Shown here: piece by piece, positions 11,692 to 22,332 of the stretch | How the letters are laid out: every line of letters starts with the position of its first letter | Numbering within the stretch: the stretch's first letter is position 1 | Origin: Bimuria novae-zelandiae CBS 107.79 | Taxonomy: Eukaryota > Ascomycota > Dothideomycetes > Pleosporales > Didymosphaeriaceae | Length of the DNA stretch: 64,000 nt | Direction: 5' to 3' | NCBI GenBank assembly: GCA_010015655.1 | Contig: ML976707.1 | Location: 62,001-126,000 of the forward strand | Position numbers and translations under genes: made by a program | The notes under the pieces: generated by a model | The model's database searches: none | Seen by the model: the letters and a program-made list of their open reading frames with translations, nothing else | Told to the model about the DNA's origin: nothing

Positions 11692-12091
11692 ATACTAGTT
11701 AATATTTAAATAACCGAGTTCTTTTATCCTTTTTTGGCTTATTAATTAAAACCTAGGTAAATAAAAACATTACGAGTGAACCTATATTGATATTTAGTAA
11801 AAGGACTGGAGAAACACTTATTTAGAATATAAATAAGAACTAAATAATTTCGCATATATAAAAAGGAATTATAAACCCTTAAAGTAAGGTTAATATTTTT
11901 CTCGAGGTTACTAAGTTACTACATTTTTTTACTGATTACTAAGCATAAAGTAGGTCTATAGCCTAATTATATATCAATTATTTTCTTCAATTATATTTTT
12001 TAACGAATTTTACGGCTGCTAGTGGCTAAGTTATTTAAGTTTAAAAAAGGTGTAAAAAAAATTACTTCTTCTTTTTATCCCCCCCACTGTA

Positions 12092-13560
12092 TATACAATA
12101 GAATAGTTAGTCTCTTTTACTAGCATTCTATACTAGACTGCTCCTAATTATAGTAAAGCGATTTAAATATTAGGGTTTATGTATAGTAGCGACGTAGTAT
12201 AATTAATATTGGATTATATAGTATATTATGTAAGAGACGAATCGCTGCTGAGTTTCCTTAGTAGGTAAAACTATATATCTAGTATTATGTAATCTCGCGC
12301 CGGTGCACGATTATAAGTTATTACTATTAATAATAGATTTAACTAAATAAAGATAATAAAATAGGTAATAGTAATAAACAAGATATATTTAGAACCAATA
12401 TTTATAAGTAAATAATATTTATTAGTTTTAGTCCTTAACTTAGCTTCTAGTTCTGGGCTTGCTTCTAGTTCTAGGCTGGCTTCTAGTACAGGTAACGGAT
12501 TCGGTGATTAAAACTCTATATATGCTTAATATACGCATTATATAACTAACCAAAGATAGAGTTTGTAGGTTCTTTAAGTAACTAGCTAAGAGCTGGACGA
12601 AGTCCTTAATGAAAGATTATAATATAAAATAGGTCTAGTTATAATATACCTTCCACCATATACATAAGACGTTTAAATTGGGCTAGTGTAATGTACGTCG
12701 CTCTATACCACGCCGCCATACATTCCCAAAAGGAACGAGTAACGATAGCTATCGTTACAAGGCATAGGATAGTACATATAGGCATCGTGACAGCTACTTA
12801 CTACTTTTAAGTATTAGCTCGACTTATTTACTAATATTAATTATTATAAAACTAGCGTATTAAAGGACTATTTACCTACTAACTTACGCGCGATATAGTT
12901 TAAATCTAATTGGTACCATAGTAAGCTTAATAACTTACTTATCTACTACGCTACTTAATATCTCTATTCTTTCTATAAGCGTTATTACTAGCGAGCTTAG
13001 CGCGGGAAACCTAACCAGCATACTTTAGCTAATACTAGTTTTTAGTAGCTTTAGGCGCAGTAATAATAAAAATAAGAAAGATAGTAATAAGTATAATTGC
13101 TAGTTTAAGCGCAACCCTAAGTAGACGTAATAGTAGTTTAATAGTAGTAATAGTCTTATCAAGTACTAGGTTGGATTACGCTTAAGATACCCTAATTTAG
13201 TAAAGTTTATAATTAATATACTAATAGTTCTAGTATTAAGTTATAAGTGTAAGCTCGTTTTAGTAAACTTAATAACCTCCTTAAGCTTAGAAGACGCCAT
13301 ATAGGTGCTTAATTACGAGTAGTAATATAATCTATACGATCTTGGTTAAAAGCTAGTTTTAGTAAACCCTCTAATAGCACTATTGAAAAGTAGTTATTAA
13401 CTTTAAGTAATATAGAAATTAACACCTTATATAGCTTATGTAACTAGGACAAGGGTTCTTAGTAATTTATATATAGTTTATACAAATATATAATTAATTA
13501 GCTTAAAAATACCTCTTAATTTAATTAATTTAAAAGGCTGGATAACTTATTACAATCGAT
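12092..13560. other. AT-rich relic DNA, unclassified
   Basis: TpA-rich DNA with no recognisable protein or terminal repeats. A short imperfect tandem repeat of CTTCTAGTTCTGGG type occurs near 12432-12490. A somewhat less degraded patch lies at 12600-12800. The right edge of the AT-rich block is near 13560. Confidence 0.4.
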
Positions 13561-14112
13561 TGAATTCACTGTCTGGAAATTGATTGAATTGATTATTGGC
13601 AAGTCTGGTTGGGGTTTCCACGTGCTGGTTTGTGCGAGCGAGTGCTGCGTTCGGGGGACTAGATGGCAGCACGAATGGCGGGTTCAGGTAGCGTTGCGGG
13701 AAGAAGACTAGTTGGTTGGAGGTCTACCCGTGGATGTGGATGTGGATGCGCTTTAGCGGGGAGAGGTTTCTCCTTTTCCCCGTGTCAGCACCACCTCACG
13801 TTCGTGATTTTTCCCATTGAAATAACAAAGATGAATCGCATACATTAGCCGTAGTATGGTCACCAATTAGTTAGTAGCATCAAAATATACCTGTTCCTCG
13901 TCCTTGGGTACTTCAATCCATAAGATATACGATTCGAGAACAAGTGGGCAAAAAATATCTGGAAGTCTTCAAATATACTCATCACTCACACATTCAAACA
14001 CAGAAAACCGCGGCCTCTACTAGTCGAACCAGAAAGACTCATTACCCCCGCCCCCACCCCCCCTCCGCCACGTACTCCACAGCCTATGCCTTCGTATTTC
14101 CCCGCGACCGAG
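13561..14112. other. Start of GC-balanced block, no gene recognised
   Basis: Composition returns to ordinary levels. A short open frame at 13663-13848 has no recognisable features and probably is chance. A simple GTGGATGTGGATGTGGATG run lies near 13730. Confidence 0.4.
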
Positions 14113-14487
14113 TTACTTCGCTACCCACCCGCGAAACAACCAGTCCATACGCCACAGCTCAGCTAGGAAATCTAGACACGCCCATGTGGTGAGTGACAGT
14201 ATACCACGGAACAAATCCACAACCCCACGTATCGCCGAAGATACTGCGTGGTACATCACTCGATCACTCACCGTGAGCAGCTCAGCGGCACTGAGGCATG
14301 ATATTGGCGTGAGGGGGTGGTGGAAGGGGCATAAGTCTGCCTGCTGGAGTGCTGTGAGAAGGCTAACTGCCTGCATGGCATAGTTCTGTGTCTGGGAGAA
14401 CTCCGCGAACACGCTCTGTTGAGCCAGATGGACTGTCTCCGCTGCATATGATGCCTTGCGCATAGTAGGTGTCATATTCATGAACAT
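14113..14487 (-). CDS. Possible hypothetical protein, 124 aa
   Basis: A reading frame from ATG at 14487 starts MFMNMTPTMRKASYAAET and ends at 14113. It has no domain I recognise. The first 70 residues look protein-like (Ala/Gln-rich amphipathic segments), and a consensus GTGAGT donor follows at about 14273, so the true gene may be spliced there. Nothing else supports it. It could be chance. Confidence 0.25.
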   Translation of the reverse strand: MFMNMTPTMRKASYAAETVHLAQQSVFAEFSQTQNYAMQAVSLLTALQQADLCPFHHPLTPISCLSAAELLTVSDRVMYHAVSSAIRGVVDLFRGILSLTTWACLDFLAELWRMDWLFRGWVAK

Positions 14488-15016
14488 TGCGTGGGGAATG
14501 GTAATTGCGCAGACGGTACGTTGGTTGACTTGCGATAGCGGGAGAAGAGGCGGGAGGATAAGAATTAAGTTAAGTTGGTGTGAGATATGGATGGAGGGAG
14601 GAAGATAAGTCGATAGTAGGTATGGTAAGAGTGGGAAGCGAGCAGTGGCATGCTGCGGCTGCTGTTAAAGCGGTCCACGTGCATGGGTCATCACTTGGAC
14701 GAGATGGGAGGAGCGGCTTTCATTACTTCGCCCACGTAACTTGAGAGAGAAAATGGGATGAAATTGGGAACACCTACCTCAACAATGCATCCAACACTAG
14801 TGAGAACTCCGTACACCATCCAAGTCGTTCCAGACGACTTACCATGCAGAGGAAGCAGATTAGCTGCCCAAGAAAGTGCGGGAACACGCACCGCGTGCCT
14901 CCAACTTACCTTCACACCGCACCTCAACCCCCTATACAGTTCTACTTCAACGCCTATCCTCGCCCTAGTCAGGATACTTCCCAAAAGGCCCCACCCCCGG
15001 CACACCCTCATCCTCT
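14488..15016. other. Intergenic, no gene recognised
   Basis: GC-balanced DNA with overlapping short frames on both strands and pyrimidine-rich runs near 15000-15060. I could not support any gene here. Confidence 0.35.
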
Positions 15017-15367
15017 TCACTCCGATACCCCTCGTACTCCTCCCTCCTCCCCCACCCTCTCCGCAACAGCCTTCTTCTTCGTATACTCCACAAGCACATA
15101 CTTACCATCCACCGGCGGCGTATACCCCTTTGGATGGTCCGAGCTCAACACGGCACCGCGAGCCCGCTCCGTCGGACGCGCGTACGTCTTGAACTCTCTA
15201 GCCGGTTCATATCCTTTCTGCGCGGCCTGCTTGGTAGACGAGAATATGAAGAGAGATGGGAAGGAAGTTGAGGAGGGGGAAGGGATGGTGTGGCTGGGGA
15301 TGAACCGGGGTTTCGCCCTTTTCTCGAATCTTCCTTCGTCGAAGGGGTTTATTTTTGGGACGTACAT
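15017..15367 (-). CDS. Hypothetical small basic protein, 116 aa
   Basis: The frame from ATG at 15367 begins MYVPKINPFDEGRFEKRAKP and ends GGVRGVSE before a TGA at 15017. It is Lys/Arg-, Ser- and Pro-rich with no membrane segment or signal peptide. The frame is open further upstream to 15694, but the upstream part reads like untranslated sequence, so I chose the internal ATG. The coherent central part (PTERARGAVLSSDHPKGY, then PPVDGKYVLVEYTKKKA) looks like real protein. Function unknown. It lies about 1 kb to the left of the hAT element. Confidence 0.5.
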   Translation of the reverse strand: MYVPKINPFDEGRFEKRAKPRFIPSHTIPSPSSTSFPSLFIFSSTKQAAQKGYEPAREFKTYARPTERARGAVLSSDHPKGYTPPVDGKYVLVEYTKKKAVAERVGEEGGVRGVSE

Positions 15368-16380
15368 TTTAAGGGTTTCTTGCGTGTTAGTGTGATTAGT
15401 AGAGCGCTGAGATGCTGTTAGGTGTTCAGAGCATGGCGGATCTCGTTCGTTCATAAAGGTGAGCGAGAGCATTGTTTGGTTTGCTTTTTTCGAGTTTGAT
15501 GGATTGAACGCATTGTGAACGTGAGACTGGGCGATGCGCAGAATGTAGTGGACAACCATCAGTATCTGCAGTATCATGTGAACCCTTTGTGAGCGGAATT
15601 TCTCCTGTGTATTTTGTTGAACGATGCAATAGATGTCAGGAGGTAATTGCAGATTGGCGACGCGGGGTGGGACTTCATCTTGTAGGTCGATCAATGGGAG
15701 GTGTCGCCGACTCCAAGAAGTTAGGACATGTTTTACTTTTTTCGCGGAAGTGGTCTAGTGGGGAAACAACGTTTTTCTGGTTCGTGGTTTCAACAGTGCA
15801 GGAGAAGTGACTTCTTAGATGTGGTTATCTGTGACGGTTATGAGGAGACGCAGATTACGCGTGTTATATAGTATTAGTTTAATACTACTTCCTTATCTTA
15901 TTAAGCACCCTTTACCTTAATAGTATTATATATACGTTATAAAAATAGACCCTACTACTAGCCCCTGGAGAGCGCCGCAGGACACCATACAGAACAACAC
16001 GCAGATAGCAATTTAACGAGATTAACAGCTGCACAGTCTACTAATCACAATTATCTTGACATTATCCAACGGCGCGTTACGGTGGTGGGCCGCGACCTAA
16101 CACGGTTACTCAACGGTTCGAATGAGCTCCCAATTTCAAATGAGACATTCCCCCTCGACTCTACATACAGACATATTGTGCATCAGATAACATGATAGCA
16201 TCGCCTGCTAATCCGTTTAGCATCAACCGTAGTCGGTGCTGATGCCACCATGATCTGCGTTTAAGGCGTGCAAGATGTGCGTTTCTGATAAGATCGCTTC
16301 GCGCGGCAGGAATGGATTAAATGTCATCCTCTTACATCATCTTTCTTTGGAACACGAAGTTTTCCCTCACGACACGTGCT
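15368..16380. other. Intergenic up to hAT insertion
   Basis: No gene recognised. A short AT-rich patch with several TAGTATTA-like runs sits at about 15860-15950. The last 8 bp, cacgtgct, are the left target duplication of the hAT element. Confidence 0.4.
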
Positions 16381-18697
16381 TAGGGATGTGCCGATACCGT
16401 ATTTTTCAGTGTATCCCTGTATATACGGTATCTTGTATAATACCGTATTTACGGTATTATCGTACATTCTTGGCAAAGTGAATTGAGCCAATCGGTGCCT
16501 TTCTCGGCCCTATGATCACGTGCAGAATTAGATACAATTAAAGCTATAGATGCTGGGTATCTTCAGGATCCCCAGAGTGCTCTTCTTATACTTGTTTGGC
16601 TAGGTAATCGAGCAAAAGCTGCTCATCTTCATGGTCGTCGACGTCAATTTGTTCGGGCACCTCGGAGGCGTCGAAGTACTAAGCACCCTTAGCCAAAATA
16701 GAGTCACGGATCCGTAGATTGTGAAAGCAAAACACTAGCTTTTCGACCCGTTTATTAACAAGATAATTCTAAACTTTATTATAAAGAAATCCGTGCTCGC
16801 TCTAGTTACGTTTAGCTGCTCTAGTTGTGGGGTTGATGCTGAGAGCGTAGATGGCAAGTTCTTTAAGCTCGTCGGTGCAGCTTTGTATGCGCCACCACTC
16901 CGCCGGATCGGTGTAATCCTCGAAGCTTTGCCAGGATAAATCAGTACCGCACTTCTTGAAGGCGTCTTGACGATAGAGTACATCCATAAGCTCTTTATAG
17001 AGCGCTGCGGCATGCCTGGCGTTGCCCTGCGTCGGCGGGTACTGCTGGGCGATGTATTCGCCCACTTCCATCTGCATCTTGTGAGTGACCGCCACAGGCA
17101 ATTCTCGCCGCGCAAGAGGGTCGCATATATACGAAATCGTGCCGAGAGGATGGTGGACCTGCTGGAATCGGTTTCGAAGCGTATTTTGGACGTCTTCTCG
17201 CGGCAAAGTTGTGTGGAGAGTGACGGAGGTGAGCAAGTAGATAAAGCTGGCATATAGCCGTGAGAATTTCGGCCGAGTACTCTCGAGCGCCAGGGCTACT
17301 TTTGTAAAGGGCACTAGAAAGCTCCGCAGCCTTTACAACTTCTCCTACTAATATACGTCGCTTATAATTGCTATAACCTTATAGAATCGCCGTTTCTGCG
17401 TTTGCTGGGTCATAATAGAGGTCACTATTAGATTCTGCACCACCAAAAGTATCTAGTCGCGATTCTCTAGCACCGAATCGACAGTATTAAACTTGCCTTG
17501 CTAGCGAGTGTTTCCTAGCAGCTGCAGCGCTTTCCGCCGCACCTGAGGCCTGGCAGCCTCGTCCAGCATGCCTATAAGTAAACTAGACCGTCTAAAGAAC
17601 TTGCTAACGTTCTTTGTAGCGTCGAAAATTACCCTAAAGTTGCCCATTTTAAAGAAGTCAGCGACGTAGAGGTTGACGATATAAGAGGCGCACCTTAATA
17701 TTAGATAGTTAGATATAGCTCTAGTAAGTAAACCCTGCGCCGCCTTTATGTTAGAGGTATTATTAAGGTAAATAGTAGTAATACTAAGCTTGCTAACGTC
17801 CTTAGCTACCTCGAAAATCCCTTTAGCTAGGTTCTCAGCGTTGTAACGCTCCGCTAACATGTATAAAGTCTTTAGAAAGATCTTATATTCTTAGGTTACT
17901 ACTAGGTAATTAACAGCTACCTCGCCGCGTATATTTGTCTAGCTATTACTAACTAGCATTATTTGCTGCCTGGCCTTCTCGAGCACGGCTTTTATATTAC
18001 GCTTTGTTTAGCTATAAACGGAGTCTAGCAACGTCGTGGCAATTGCCTTACGGCCTAGCAGGGTGTAGGGTGGGCGTAAGAAGTTTAGAAATCGACGGAA
18101 CGCGGGATTTTCGACCTGTGGCATCTTAGTGAGTTTCTTTACCTAAGGCAAGCTACAAGAGCTTATAAAGCTAAAAGGTACTCTAGAGCTATATATAGCC
18201 TCCGCGAGCAGCAGATCTGCCTTCTTAAAGTCTATTTTACTTATACGCAGCGTCTCTGTCGGTAGCCGTAATTAACGCTTAGATAGTATTTAAGGGTTGC
18301 TATTAACCTTATATAGCTTATATTTCTCCCGCGGAAGCTTTAGGCATTTAGCCATGTGCTCGCGGAGACGTACGAGGCTTTTGTTATGCCATTGTTTAGA
18401 GCAAAATTGACATGTTATAATGGCCCGGAGGCCCTCGAAGGTGACCTCGACGTCCTCGCTTTCAAACGCAGTACGCGGCATTTAATAAATATTACTAATT
18501 AATAATAATAAAGTACTAAGATAATGCTTAGAGGACAAGATAAGCAATCCAGATACAAGCTCTAAACAAAGTTAGCCCCTAAAGTCATTTTCAGCAGCAT
18601 TTACCCGCCTTAGCATACGGATCTAATCCTACGATACGCGTATCGGTATCGTACGGTACGAAAAATACGGTATTCCGTATTGTACGGCCCATCCCTA
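16381..18697 (-). mobile_element. hAT DNA transposon, perfect 8-bp TSD cacgtgct
   Basis: The element starts TAGGGATGTGCCGATACCG and ends with GGCCCATCCCTA, imperfect inverted termini (TAGGGATG-GCCG). It is flanked by the identical 8-bp duplication cacgtgct (16373-16380 and 18698-18705), the hAT hallmark. Subterminal DNA is rich in TACGGTAT/ACGATAC motifs on both ends, typical transposase binding repeats. Length is 2317 bp. It is the only clear transposon in the gene-bearing block, and its coding region is only partly RIP-mutated. Confidence 0.93.
16586..18481 (-). pseudogene. hAT transposase, BED finger to C-terminal dimerisation region, with stops
   Basis: Translation from ATG 18481 gives a BED-type zinc finger (CQFCSKQWHNKS, with a later H-x4-C), positions 18290-18481. 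A middle DDE-region part spans 17501-17860 (NAENLAKGIFEVAKDVSKL; LLIGMLDEAARPQVRRK). A clean 170-residue segment covers 17314-16802 (DPAEWWRIQ). The C-terminal dimerisation signature is NPTTRAAKRN, stop, SEHGF, then KRVEKLVFCFHNLRI, ending at 16586. The stop in N-stop-SEHGF is where a Trp is normal in the family, a TGG to TAG transition. The 17320-18290 part is AT-rich with many stops whereas the flanking parts are nearly clean, so mutation is uneven. Confidence 0.88.
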
Positions 18698-18705
18698 CAC
18701 GTGCT

Positions 18706-20865
18706 TGTGTAGCACTGACATCGATCCGCTGCCGATCTGTCATAGTGCACGGAGCGACTTCGGCCAGGCTGACATTCGTATGCCACAGATCTGCAAGCCG
18801 CATGTAGATTGGCCAAAAGTCCGTGGTATGCTTCTGCCTTACACAGATAGCAGCGTGGGCCTTGGCAAGCCCTCGGACTTGGGTGCTGGGTCGGAGAAAC
18901 ATAGGGCTGTATTGAGTTAGTGCCTTCACATTGTGGACGAGTTGAGGCGAGAGAGACACGGAATGGGCGTTGTCCGTGAATTTTTTTTGGATAGGTCGGA
19001 GAGCTGGTCACATAGTGGTTTGGGGATACGGTTCTGACTATGGGTGCTGTGCAATGTGTGGGCGGACTTGCAAGGTGCGATGGTCATGGGGTGCACAGGG
19101 AAAGAAAAGGTCCGAGATGCGGTGTACCGACAGCAGCACGAAGCACGGAAGGATGTTGAACACACCCTGTTGTTGTGTGTGTGTGCTATACATACGATAC
19201 GTGGTAGGAAAGGTGAGTAGACGGTCAGTATGACTGCGCATTAGGGTGGTAATTCTGTGCGCTAATAGCACTCTGAACTGAACAGAACAGTCCGCAATTG
19301 CCGGAGCGCCGCATCTCTCTTTTGCCCTCTGACTGCAGGGACTTTGTCATCGCGTGCAACACGATCGAATGCGACTCGGTGGAGGCATTGCGCGAAGCTG
19401 ACTGCGACACCGCCTGTGCCAATCCCCCATGGCGTAGTGGCGTGGTGATGGCTGCGCATCTGATCTGCACCGAACGAACACGGTTTCAGAATGGCACAAG
19501 CTGCTACTCGACTGCAAATCGCAACTACAGTAGACTAGATTAGGCCAGCAAAATGTAGAGCGCGTGGCCTCGACAGACTACGCTATCGCAGACACTCATC
19601 TACGGTAGCGTGGTTGCGGGTCGTGAGGTCCGGGACGGATGGCCGGCGGGTCCTGCGGTTGGGTAAAGGCTCGATGAGGAAGTGGGCTATTCCTGGAGAA
19701 TCGGGCGAGCTGCAGGGGTGCAAATTGTACGTGCATGCTGCATCGCGAGCGAAGCACGCAGCGTATTCGTCGTCGGGCACTCACGATCTGCGACTTCGCT
19801 GTGCTACTGGAGTTGGCTCGTCACGGTGGCGCACTGTGGCACTGAGACTCTCAGCTTTGCCGCGCGCACCGCACGGCAATGGTGGGTTCAGCGCTCAGCG
19901 CTCAGCGCTCAGCACTCAACGCTCAACGCTCGCCGGCCGCAGGGATCCAGCCAGCACAGAATACGATGGACAATGCTCAAGAGGAGGGTCCTGCGCTCCA
20001 AATGGGGCTTCTATCCGGCTGTGGCGCGCTGGTCTCCACCGCTGCTAGCCGCATCGCGTCTTTGAAGATGCTCGTGATCCGGGAGAAATTGTGAGTGGAC
20101 GTGCCCCTTGAAGGAGCGGCAGGGAAAAGTTCAAGGCGGCATGGCGCACACTGAGGCCTCCGCCGTGCACATTGGACAGTGCTGCGAGCCGTTCTTTGCG
20201 GTGAGCGCGCAGCGAATTAGCTCGAGAAGTGTCTGGTGGAGAGGGCGCCGACGCACTGAAACGAGGGCTACTGTGACTTACTGCGGGCGATGCGCCAATG
20301 ATCGTGTACTGCTCATGTTCGTCGCACGCGCCGCAAGACACGAACATCTCCAGGCGTCATCGGCGGAGGGCGCCAGCTCGGACTTGACGTGGTGTGGGAG
20401 GAGATTTGGCTTGTCTAGCGCACTGCAACACGGGCCTTTGTGGAGACGTCGAGGACAAGGGGCCTGCTCGCCTGTTCGCTTTGAAACCTCAGCAGGGCAT
20501 GGATGTGTGCACGGCCAATGTTCGTCCGCAATATATCTGATATGCGTACCCTTAATGGCCTGGATAGTGCCTGCATGTCCAAGGGCTTTATTTCCCCTCC
20601 ACCATATACCACCACCCGTCTCCCGCGAGACACGATAGCGCCCTCTTTGCGCGGCTGTGTGCAGACTTGCTACTCCTCAGGTGTCTGACAAGTCTCACAA
20701 ACGATTGTGCTCCCACAGCCACGCACATCCCATACCATTGGTGCGTAGCCCTCCAGCGCCTCCGGTTTCATCGACATCCGTTCCAATCATAGTTGGCCCA
20801 TATAACCGCCCACGCCCAATGTCAAGCGAGCACTGTTCTGACGTTTCCATATAGCACTTGCAACC
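18706..20865. other. Intergenic ~2.2 kb, no gene recognised
   Basis: GC-balanced DNA with many short overlapping frames on both strands, none with domains or convincing length. It includes a 42-bp heptamer tandem repeat (19891-19932) and a TG-rich run near 19170. The last few hundred bases probably contain the promoter and 5' UTR of the gene at 20866. Confidence 0.4.
19891..19932 (+). repeat. Heptamer tandem repeat, six units of GCGCTCA
   Basis: Six consecutive 7-bp units: three perfect GCGCTCA, then GCACTCA, ACGCTCA and ACGCTCG. This is a simple minisatellite in intergenic DNA. Confidence 0.9.
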
Positions 20866-22332
20866 ATGGCCGACCTTGCTGTGTCGACACAGCTCCAGCA
20901 ATGGTCCTTTGAGAAATCTGCATCCGTCCGCCCAGAGCGTTTTGACAGCACGGCATCGTCCCCAGACCTGTCCCACCGCGAGCCCGAGACCCTGCGGCTA
21001 GACGCTGCTGCCGTGCGTGCTGCCACGAGCATGGACTCGCAAGACCAAGCCACTTTCCAGGAGCGCTATCTTTCGTCTGAAGAAGCCCTTTCGCCCATAG
21101 ACGGCAACACCTCCGACGACGACTACGATTCCGACAACGTGAGCATCCACGAAGCCGAAGCCAAACCGAGCTTCTTCAAAGCCCGAACAATGTCGGTCTC
21201 GCGGTGGGACAAGGGCAAGAGCTGTGACCTGCAGGCGGTAACCGTTTCGTATGTGTCGGCTGGTCGGCCGAAGGTGATCGAGCTTGCACAATCGCCAGTT
21301 CTGGAAACACCGCAACCGCAACGAACGGTCTCGCTGGCACAATTGCCCATCGCCGCCGTCAGCAAGCTGCGCCAGCAGGACCAGGAGACGCGACGCTCGC
21401 TGATCGTCAAATCCTCGATGAAGTGCTCAGATAGTGCCCCGGCAATAAGCATAGACATCCGACGAACCTCTGTGGATATTGTGCCATACACGCATATCAA
21501 ATCCTCCATGAAGCGTTCAGAGACTGCCCCGGCAATAAGCATAGACACCGGACGAACGTCTGCGGAAACTTCGCCATACACGCACAGCAACAAGAGCGCC
21601 GTGCATCTCTCCGACTCGCGACCAGGATCCTCGCTGCGCAGTGGTCGTAGCACACCTCGGAGCTCATCGCCGTCGGTGAGCGAAAAGTCGACCGCCTCCC
21701 CCCGTCCGGTCAGCCCGGCACCACGATCATCACTGTACATGAGCTCGCATGCACGAACAAATCCACTGACGCCCTTGACGCCACACTCACCAGGCCCACA
21801 CGCCTTTCTCTCCTCGGACCCTTACGAAAACTCGACCACGAACGCCGCATCTCCCCTCATCAAAACCTCACCTCAAAAGCGCCTCCGCTCCATCTCGCAG
21901 AAACTCTCACTCGCTAGAATCGCCATCGCGCCGGCGAAAAAATGGGACTCCAGGGTCAATGGTCGAGCAGGGAACTTCCCTCCAACTCCCAATACGCCAT
22001 ACACGCCATTGACACCTCAGAGTGCCCCGCTTCCCACCACCACCACGTCGACAACGAACAAGCTCCGCCGCAACTCAAGGTTGGCGCCGTCGTCGTCGCG
22101 CCCAGGAACTTCCCACGGCGCGCGGGGTCCTTCGCCGGATATCCCACCCATGCCTACCATCACCATGTCGCCGCAGGAGCACGGTTCGAAAAAGTTGGTC
22201 GCGAGGGGTGCCGACGAGCGCGAGCCCATCCTCGAGCTGCCGCCGTGTCCAGTTAATAAAGGCCCCAGCCCGATGAATAGCGTCAAATCGCGGCGCATTC
22301 GCAAGCGCAAGAGCCTGATGGATCTCCTCTAA
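20866..22332 (+). CDS. Disordered Ser/Thr/Pro-rich hypothetical protein, 488 aa
   Basis: A single exon with a strong start context (CAACCATGG at 20862-20870). The protein is low-complexity, rich in Ser, Pro, Thr and Arg, without membrane segments, and is probably intrinsically disordered. Residues about 183-212 and 213-242 are a tandem 30-residue duplication (SSMKCSDSAPAISID then SSMKRSETAPAISID). Multiple TPLTP and SP/TP sites could be proline-directed kinase targets. The basic C-terminus RRIRKRKSLMDLL is sharply different from the rest and looks like a conserved short motif or nuclear signal. I recognise no enzymatic domain. Role unknown; a signalling or nuclear scaffold is only a guess. 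Confidence 0.75.
   Translation: MADLAVSTQLQQWSFEKSASVRPERFDSTASSPDLSHREPETLRLDAAAVRAATSMDSQDQATFQERYLSSEEALSPIDGNTSDDDYDSDNVSIHEAEAKPSFFKARTMSVSRWDKGKSCDLQAVTVSYVSAGRPKVIELAQSPVLETPQPQRTVSLAQLPIAAVSKLRQQDQETRRSLIVKSSMKCSDSAPAISIDIRRTSVDIVPYTHIKSSMKRSETAPAISIDTGRTSAETSPYTHSNKSAVHLSDSRPGSSLRSGRSTPRSSSPSVSEKSTASPRPVSPAPRSSLYMSSHARTNPLTPLTPHSPGPHAFLSSDPYENSTTNAASPLIKTSPQKRLRSISQKLSLARIAIAPAKKWDSRVNGRAGNFPPTPNTPYTPLTPQSAPLPTTTTSTTNKLRRNSRLAPSSSRPGTSHGARGPSPDIPPMPTITMSPQEHGSKKLVARGADEREPILELPPCPVNKGPSPMNSVKSRRIRKRKSLMDLL

Larger units (their letters stand above)
9697..12089 (+). mobile_element. Tc1/mariner-type DNA transposon, RIP-degraded, with nested solo LTR
   Basis: Inverted termini: the left end reads CAGTGGGGGGACAAAAAG at 9697, and the right end ending at 12089 reverse-complements to CAGTGGGGGGGATAAAAAG. 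Similarity continues about 40 bp to ACC. TA flanks both ends (9695-9696, 12090-12091). The element is 2393 bp, or about 2.15 kb without the solo LTR at 10016-10258 and its duplication. It encodes a Tc1-like transposase remnant on the plus strand. Confidence 0.9.
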
